A stretch of 57,822 bases of DNA from Staphylococcus microti (GTDB lineage Bacteria; Bacillota; Bacilli; Staphylococcales; Staphylococcaceae), in NCBI RefSeq assembly GCF_000934465.1, contig NZ_JXWY01000016.1:1-57822 (forward strand), given 5' to 3'. Both the position numbers and the translations under genes were made by a program. The notes beneath the pieces were generated by a model. That model saw nothing but the letters and a program-made list of their open reading frames with translations, was not told where the DNA came from and searched no databases. Of the stretch, positions 53,009 to 57,822 are shown piece by piece (position 1 is the first letter of the stretch; each line of letters begins with the position of its first letter).

Positions 53009-53491
53009 ATGCCAAATGAACATGATGTTATCGAGATGAGGTTACCTGCTGCGCCTGAGTATGTCAGCTTAATACGTTTGACGTTATCAGGGGTTTTCAA
53101 TCGTGCAAACGCGTCTTATAACGATATTGAAGATGCAAAAATTGCTGTAAGTGAAGCGGTGACGAATGCGGTCAAACACGCATATAAAAATCATGACGAG
53201 AAGGGGTATATTACAATCGTCTTTGAAGTATGTGAGACGCATATTAAAATCGTTGTATCTGATCAAGGGGATAGCTTTAATTATCAAGAAACAAAACAAC
53301 AATTGGGGCCGTACCAAAATAACGAAAATATCGACTTTTTACGTGAAGGCGGGCTCGGACTGTTTTTGATTGAAGCATTAATGGATGAAGTAACGGTAAG
53401 TAAAGAAACGGGCGTTACGATTAGTATGACGAAGTATATCAAAAAAGAGCAGGTGCAAACCCATGACGAAAGCATCGAACTCTCAGAATAA
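53009..53491 (+). CDS. rsbW: Serine kinase and anti-sigma factor RsbW
   Basis: Holds SigB inactive, and phosphorylates RsbV. The 160-residue GHKL kinase has the N box [14 protein letters not shown] (about 50-63), G1 VVSDQGDSF and G2 [16 protein letters not shown], close to S. aureus RsbW. GGAGG (52994-52998) precedes the ATG. It overlaps sigB by 29 bases. Confidence 0.97.
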   Translation: MPNEHDVIEMRLPAAPEYVSLIRLTLSGVFNRANASYNDIEDAKIAVSEAVTNAVKHAYKNHDEKGYITIVFEVCETHIKIVVSDQGDSFNYQETKQQLGPYQNNENIDFLREGGLGLFLIEALMDEVTVSKETGVTISMTKYIKKEQVQTHDESIELSE

Positions 53492-54233
53492 TGTTTCGCC
53501 TGAACAAATCAATGCGTGGATATTAGCGCACCAACAAAATCAAGATGTCGAAGCACAAGAAAAATTAGTGACACATTATGAAAATTTGATTGAGTCACTG
53601 GCTTATAAATATTCAAAAGGGCAGTCACATCATGAAGACCTTGTGCAAGTGGGGATGGTTGGCTTAATAGGTGCGATTAATCGTTTTGATTTATCTTTTG
53701 ATCGTAAGTTTGAAGCCTTTTTAGTACCAACAGTGATTGGGGAAATAAAGCGTTATTTACGCGATAAAACATGGAGCGTCCATGTACCAAGACGTATTAA
53801 AGAGATTGGGCCACGTATAAAAAAGACGATTGATGAATTGACGGCGGAACTGGAACGTTCACCTTCCATTCGAGAAATCGCTGATCGACTTGAAGTGTCT
53901 GACGAAGAAGTCTTAGAAGCGATGGAAATGGGGCAAAGCTACAACGCATTGAGTGTGGATCATTCGATTGAAGCAGATAAAGACGGTTCCACGGTAACAT
54001 TATTAGATGTAATGGGCAGTCAAGATGATAACTATGACTTAACAGAACAGCGCATTATACTCGAACGCATTTTGCCTATTTTATCGGATAGAGAACGTGA
54101 AATTATTCAATGCACGTTTATTGAAGGCTTGAGCCAAAAAGAAACAGGCGAACGTGTGGGACTTAGTCAAATGCATGTTTCACGTCTGCAACGTTCCGCA
54201 ATTAAAAAGTTGCAGCAAGCAGCGAAACAATAA
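53463..54233 (+). CDS. sigB: RNA polymerase sigma factor SigB
   Basis: General stress sigma factor. The 256 residues contain region 2 ([39 protein letters not shown] and [16 protein letters not shown]), region 3 ([39 protein letters not shown]) and region 4 ([45 protein letters not shown]). The ATG lies 29 bases inside rsbW, so anti-sigma and sigma are made in a fixed ratio. A terminator follows. Confidence 0.98.
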   Translation: MTKASNSQNNVSPEQINAWILAHQQNQDVEAQEKLVTHYENLIESLAYKYSKGQSHHEDLVQVGMVGLIGAINRFDLSFDRKFEAFLVPTVIGEIKRYLRDKTWSVHVPRRIKEIGPRIKKTIDELTAELERSPSIREIADRLEVSDEEVLEAMEMGQSYNALSVDHSIEADKDGSTVTLLDVMGSQDDNYDLTEQRIILERILPILSDREREIIQCTFIEGLSQKETGERVGLSQMHVSRLQRSAIKKLQQAAKQ

Positions 54234-54251
54234 TTAAATAAATGAAAGCAT

Positions 54252-54312
54252 AGCACAATGACTTTTTATTCTTTACGAGATGTAAGGAATAGAGAGGATT
54301 GTGCTTGTTTTT
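54252..54312 (+). terminator. Terminator of the sigB operon
   Basis: AGCACAAT (54252-54259) pairs with ATTGTGCT (54298-54305); a second stem within it pairs TTCTTTAC with GTAAGGAA. TGTTTTT follows. Confidence 0.8.
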
Positions 54313-54466
54313 GGAAAGGCGAGCTGTGGATAGAGATTGGTGGGGCATCGAATGGTAGATATAGACCATCATTTATTAATGTCGCAGAGCGCTATGACGC
54401 ACTTTTGCTATTTAATGTATATGTACATTTCGTTATCAACATCACACAAGGAAGGCAGTGACATAC

Positions 54467-56620
54467 ATGACTACAGATACACTTGTTCAAGCAATACATA
54501 AAGAATATCAATATTCAGTAAAACAAATAGAAGCAGTTTTAACATTATTAAGTGAGAAAAACACAGTGCCATTTATCGCACGTTATCGTAAAGAAGCGAC
54601 AGGCGGATTAGATGAAGTTGCGATTAAACAAATTGACGATCGTTACCAATATATGGAAAATCTTCAAAAGAGAAAAGAAGAAATTATTCATGCAATTGAG
54701 CAACAAGGCATGTTAACGGATGCGTTGAAAAAAGATATCTTAGCACAAACAAAATTGCAACGTGTGGAAGATTTATATCGTCCATATAAGCAAAAGAAAA
54801 AAACACGTGCCACAGAAGCGAAAAGAAAAGGGTTAGAACCATTTGCGGAATGGATTATGGCACAAAAATCACCGGGCGAACTAGAGACACAAGCCAGATG
54901 TTATTTATCAGATGAAGTATCGACGATTGAAGCGGCAATTGCCGGCGCACAAGATATTATTGCTGAAAAAATTGCCGACCATCCACAATATCGTAAGCAA
55001 ATTTTAAAAGAAGTTTGGCATAACGGTTCGCTTGTGACACAGAAAAAGAAAAAAGCAGAAGATGAAAAAGCGGTATTTGCGATGTACTATGATTATAGCG
55101 AACCGATTAAACGAGCTGCAAACCATCGTATTCTTGCCATGAACCGTGGCGAAAAAGAAAAAGTGTTATCTGTCAAAGTGGAAGCAGATAAAACAAAATT
55201 ATCTCAAATTGTGCAACGTGTTGAAGTAAAAGGAACACATGCATTATCTGACATTGTCATCGCTGCGATTGAAGATGCGATGAAACGTTTGATTTTCCCA
55301 TCTATTGAACGCGAAATACGTAGCGACTTGACCGAACGTGCTGAAACACAAGCGATTGATGTATTTAGTGAAAACTTGAAAAATTTGCTATTACAACAGC
55401 CATTAAAAGGGAAACAAATTTTAGGGGTAGACCCGGCATTCAGAACAGGATGTAAACTGGCGGTCATCAACCCTTACGGTACATTTGTGGCAAAATCAGT
55501 GATGTATCCACATCCACCCGTGTCGAAAGTTAAAGCGGCAGAAGAAACATTTTTAGCTATGGTTAAAGACTATAATGTAGATTTAGTGGCGATTGGTAAC
55601 GGTACGGCAAGTCGTGAAACCGAGCAATTTGTAGCCAATATGATACAAACACATCAACTCGATTTACAATATGTCATCGTCAATGAAGCGGGCGCATCGG
55701 TATATTCCGCATCAGAAATTGCACGTCATGAATTTCCGGACTTTCAAGTAGAAGAGCGAAGTGCCGTATCCATTGGACGACGCATTCAAGACCCACTGAG
55801 TGAACTTGTAAAAATTGATCCGAAATCAATTGGCGTAGGTCAGTACCAACATGATGTGAATCAAAAGGCGTTATCAGACGCATTGGACTTTGTAGTCGAA
55901 ACAGCGGTAAACCAAGTAGGCGTAGATATTAATACAGCATCGCGTACACTTTTACAACATGTTGCCGGGTTATCGAAACAAATTGCAGATAACGTTGTGC
56001 AACACCGAGAAGAAAATGGACCATTTACAAAACATCAACAAATTAAAAAAGTAAAACGCTTAGGGGATAAAACATTTGAACAATGTATCGGATTTTTACG
56101 TATCGTTGATGGCGTAGACCCACTCGACAACACGGCGATACATCCTGAAAGTTATAAAGCCACACATGCGTTACTTGATGCAGTAGGAATGACAGTTGAT
56201 GATATTGGAACAGAATCATTAAAATCTGCATTGGAAAATTTAAATATTGCTCAATACGCAGAAACATTAAATATCGGTGTACCCACACTTGAAGATATTG
56301 TAAAGTCACTGATAGCACCGAACAGAGACCCACGTGATGACTATGAAACCCCACAACTCAAGTCAGATATATTATCAATTGAAGACTTGCGTGAAGGGAT
56401 GAAGTTAACAGGAACAGTGCGTAACGTTGTAGACTTTGGCGCCTTTGTTGACATTGGCGTGAAACAAGATGGACTCGTGCATATTTCAAAAATGTCTAAG
56501 CAATTTGTGAAACACCCGATGGATAAAGTGAATGTAGGAGATATTGTCGATGTATGGATTGATGGCATAGACGAACAAAAGCAAAAAGTGGCGTTGACAA
56601 TGATCAATCCACATGAATAA
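54467..56620 (+). CDS. tex: Tex-family RNA-binding protein
   Basis: A transcription-associated RNA-binding protein of the Tex/Spt6 type. The 717 residues show the N-terminal helical part (VPFIARYRKEATGGLDEVAIKQI), a YqgF/RNase H-like domain (ILGVDPAFRTGCKLAVIN near 325), a helix-hairpin-helix region (VGVDINTASRTLLQHVAGLSKQIADNVVQHREENGPF near 490), and a C-terminal S1 domain (LREGMKLTGTVRNVVDFGAFVDIGVKQDGLVHISKMS near 640). The start is ATG 54467 after AAGGAAGG (54448-54455); GTG 54458 is too close. Its last 8 bases overlap the next gene. Confidence 0.95.
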   Translation: MTTDTLVQAIHKEYQYSVKQIEAVLTLLSEKNTVPFIARYRKEATGGLDEVAIKQIDDRYQYMENLQKRKEEIIHAIEQQGMLTDALKKDILAQTKLQRVEDLYRPYKQKKKTRATEAKRKGLEPFAEWIMAQKSPGELETQARCYLSDEVSTIEAAIAGAQDIIAEKIADHPQYRKQILKEVWHNGSLVTQKKKKAEDEKAVFAMYYDYSEPIKRAANHRILAMNRGEKEKVLSVKVEADKTKLSQIVQRVEVKGTHALSDIVIAAIEDAMKRLIFPSIEREIRSDLTERAETQAIDVFSENLKNLLLQQPLKGKQILGVDPAFRTGCKLAVINPYGTFVAKSVMYPHPPVSKVKAAEETFLAMVKDYNVDLVAIGNGTASRETEQFVANMIQTHQLDLQYVIVNEAGASVYSASEIARHEFPDFQVEERSAVSIGRRIQDPLSELVKIDPKSIGVGQYQHDVNQKALSDALDFVVETAVNQVGVDINTASRTLLQHVAGLSKQIADNVVQHREENGPFTKHQQIKKVKRLGDKTFEQCIGFLRIVDGVDPLDNTAIHPESYKATHALLDAVGMTVDDIGTESLKSALENLNIAQYAETLNIGVPTLEDIVKSLIAPNRDPRDDYETPQLKSDILSIEDLREGMKLTGTVRNVVDFGAFVDIGVKQDGLVHISKMSKQFVKHPMDKVNVGDIVDVWIDGIDEQKQKVALTMINPHE

Positions 56621-57071
56621 CAATGCGTTACAAGCGTTGACAGAACGCATTGCGCTCGAATATTTTCAAAGACCATTTCAACATCGTGCCTATTTTAATT
56701 CGAGATTGCGTACTACCGGTGGACGTTACTTACTCGGAAGCCATGATATAGAAGTGAATCCAAAGCAATACGTTGCATTTGGCGAAGCGGCACTTGTTGA
56801 TATTATTAAACATGAACTATGCCATTATTACTTACATCTTGATGGTAAAGGCTATCAGCATAGAGACAAAGATTTCAAATGCTTGAGTCAACAGGTGGGG
56901 GCACCACGATTTTGTACACCGATACAAAGTTATGAATCTCGTGCCAACTATGTGTATCAATGTCAAAGTTGCCATGCACGATATATGCGTATACGAAAAG
57001 TCAATACATTGCGTATGCGTTGTGGCAAGTGCGGTGGTAAACTTGTGGATATTACGAATAAGGATAAGTAG
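56613..57071 (+). CDS. SprT-like zinc metalloprotein
   Basis: A 152-residue SprT-family protein with the zinc motif HELCHYYLH (His67, Glu68, His71) of metalloproteases and a C-terminal zinc ribbon (YQCQSCHARYMR and MRCGKCGGKL). SprT/SPRTN relatives cut proteins crosslinked to DNA in eukaryotes; the bacterial version is uncharacterised. The ATG at 56613 overlaps the tex stop, so translation is coupled. In Bacillus the equivalent is ydcK, also next to sigB and tex. Confidence 0.93.
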   Translation: MNNNALQALTERIALEYFQRPFQHRAYFNSRLRTTGGRYLLGSHDIEVNPKQYVAFGEAALVDIIKHELCHYYLHLDGKGYQHRDKDFKCLSQQVGAPRFCTPIQSYESRANYVYQCQSCHARYMRIRKVNTLRMRCGKCGGKLVDITNKDK

Positions 57072-57094
57072 GTAGTGTGGCAGAAAGCGTGTTT

Positions 57095-57140
57095 AGCTAG
57101 GTACAAGTGCTGAGAAAGGGACTTGTGCCTAGCTTTATTC
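57095..57140 (+). terminator. Terminator after the SprT-like gene
   Basis: AGCTAGGTACAAGT (57095-57108) pairs with ACTTGTGCCTAGCT (57121-57134), with one G-U pair. The following TTATTC is only weakly T-rich. Confidence 0.7.
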
Positions 57141-57169
57141 ATATAATAAAAATAAGTGGAAGTTTATTG

Positions 57170-57198
57170 TTGACTTTAAATTTGAGATTCTATATAAT
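57170..57198 (+). promoter_or_regulatory. rrn promoter 1
   Basis: TTGACT (57170-57175), 17 bases, TATAAT (57193-57198). Confidence 0.75.
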
Positions 57199-57242
57199 AA
57201 CAAAAGTCGACAAAACGAGTTAAACATTTTGAGAAATAAATG

Positions 57243-57271
57243 TTGACTTTCGTTTGGAGACATGGTATAGT
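57243..57271 (+). promoter_or_regulatory. rrn promoter 2
   Basis: TTGACT (57243-57248), 17 bases, TATAGT (57266-57271), with an extended TGG. Confidence 0.75.
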
Positions 57272-57337
57272 TGAGTACGTTGCGAAAACGAAATGTTAAC
57301 AACACATTACAAACATTAAATAAATGTTAAAAAAGTG

Positions 57338-57366
57338 TTGACATTAAATATCGCGCCTGATATAAT
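57338..57366 (+). promoter_or_regulatory. rrn promoter 3
   Basis: TTGACA (57338-57343), 17 bases, TATAAT (57361-57366), with an extended TGA. It is the strongest promoter in the window and lies 37 bases before the first tRNA. Confidence 0.88.
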
Positions 57367-57402
57367 GAATATCGTTCTGAAAAATGATGTTTTAATTACC
57401 AA

Positions 57403-57485
<83 letters not shown>

Positions 57486-57521
57486 TCAACAAGTTAAAAC
57501 ATAATAATTAATATAATACAT

Positions 57522-57595
57522 GCGGGTGTAGTTTAATGGGAAAACCTCAGCCTTCCAAGCTGATGTTGTGGGTTCGATTCCCATCACCCGCTCCA
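57522..57595 (+). tRNA. tRNA-Gly (TCC)
   Basis: Acceptor arms GCGGGTG (57522-57528) and CACCCGC pair perfectly, followed by T and an encoded CCA. The anticodon loop CTTCCAA, between TCAGC and GCTGA, gives TCC at 57554-57556, reading GGA and GGG. The T loop is GGTTCGATTCC. Confidence 0.97.
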
Positions 57596-57731
57596 TGAAA
57601 ATTTTGATTTATGAACATTGAAAACTGAATGACAATATGTCAACGTTAATTCCGATAATTTGAGTACTCAGAGTAGTACTTTCAAGAGTGATTGACTTAA
57701 ACAATCAAAGGAGCTATATCAAGCTTACTTC
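57596..57731 (+). other. Leader of the 16S rRNA gene
   Basis: A spacer of the type found before 16S genes in Firmicutes, with TGAAAACTGAATGACAATAT near 57618. It should hold the left half of the RNase III processing stem and antitermination sites, but I cannot place them exactly. Confidence 0.5.

Positions 57732-57822
<91 letters not shown>

Noticed and set aside
51597-54233. Missing rsbR, rsbS and rsbT as a possible deletion
   Set aside because: Staphylococci normally lack these genes; the four-gene rsbUVW-sigB form is typical for the genus.
54258-54461. Open frame of 67 codons between sigB and tex
   Set aside because: It starts inside the sigB terminator, has no ribosome site, and its product has no recognisable domain. 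The region is better explained as terminator plus tex leader.

Overview
The window is a stretch of Staphylococcus chromosome from a species that is not S. aureus. The evidence is the low-GC sequence, strong AGGAGG-type ribosome sites with many TTG/GTG starts, the gene order around pyrG, fbaA, rho, atp, murA and sigB, and proteins close to the S. aureus versions I remember (MazE/MazF, RsbW, CshA, L31B, FbaA). Differences from the S. aureus order I recall: glpT sits between pyrG and ywjG; sceD and tenA are missing before thiD; copZ-copA is joined to csoR-csoZ; and CopA has one metal-binding domain instead of two. The 16S fragment is too short for a species call.

Layout. 1-482: no intact gene, perhaps a decayed IS605-type end. 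492-9266: acetyltransferase, RNA polymerase delta (rpoE), CTP synthase (pyrG) behind a CTP-sensing leader, glpT, ywjG, aldolase (fbaA), murZ and a HxlR regulator. 9430-20976: aldehyde dehydrogenase, rho, rpmE2, then a tight run of tdk-prfA-prmC, sua5-ywlE-ywlG, glyA, upp and mnaA. 21135-28004: the whole ATP synthase operon atpIBEFHAGDC. 28165-33970: ywzB, murA, fabZ, ywpF (minus), a small ssb, then a TPP riboswitch and thiD-thiM-thiE. 34059-44725: yidC, a decayed ORF, an HD hydrolase and cls (minus), the copper operon csoR-csoZ-copZ-copA, a 46-aa protein, rodA (minus), and ddl-murF. 44985-49481: cshA, three PH-domain membrane proteins and acpS. 49535-57071: alr, mazEF, rsbUVW-sigB, tex and a SprT-like protein. 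57170-57822: three tandem promoters, tRNA-Leu(GAG), tRNA-Gly(TCC) and the start of a 16S gene.

How the genes work together. Cell-wall building is heavily represented: murZ, murA, alr, ddl and murF make the precursor, rodA polymerises it, and mnaA supplies ManNAc for teichoic acid linkage. Translation and its quality control are covered by prfA with its methylase prmC, sua5, rpmE2, the tRNAs and the rrn operon. Energy and central metabolism include the ATP synthase, fbaA, glyA and the thiamine salvage genes. Stress control is concentrated at the end, in the mazEF toxin-antitoxin and the sigB partner-switching module, which has RsbU but no rsbR/S/T genes in the window.

This is mostly conserved core chromosome, and I do not see a clear new defence or mobile system. 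The points most worth a second look are regulatory or about gene decay: the pyrG leader, two CsoR-type operators in one copper operon, a cysteine-free HMA protein (CsoZ), an ssb gene whose best ribosome site points to an ATC codon, a frameshifted relic behind yidC, hairpins between atpE and atpF, and a folded region between rho and rpmE2.
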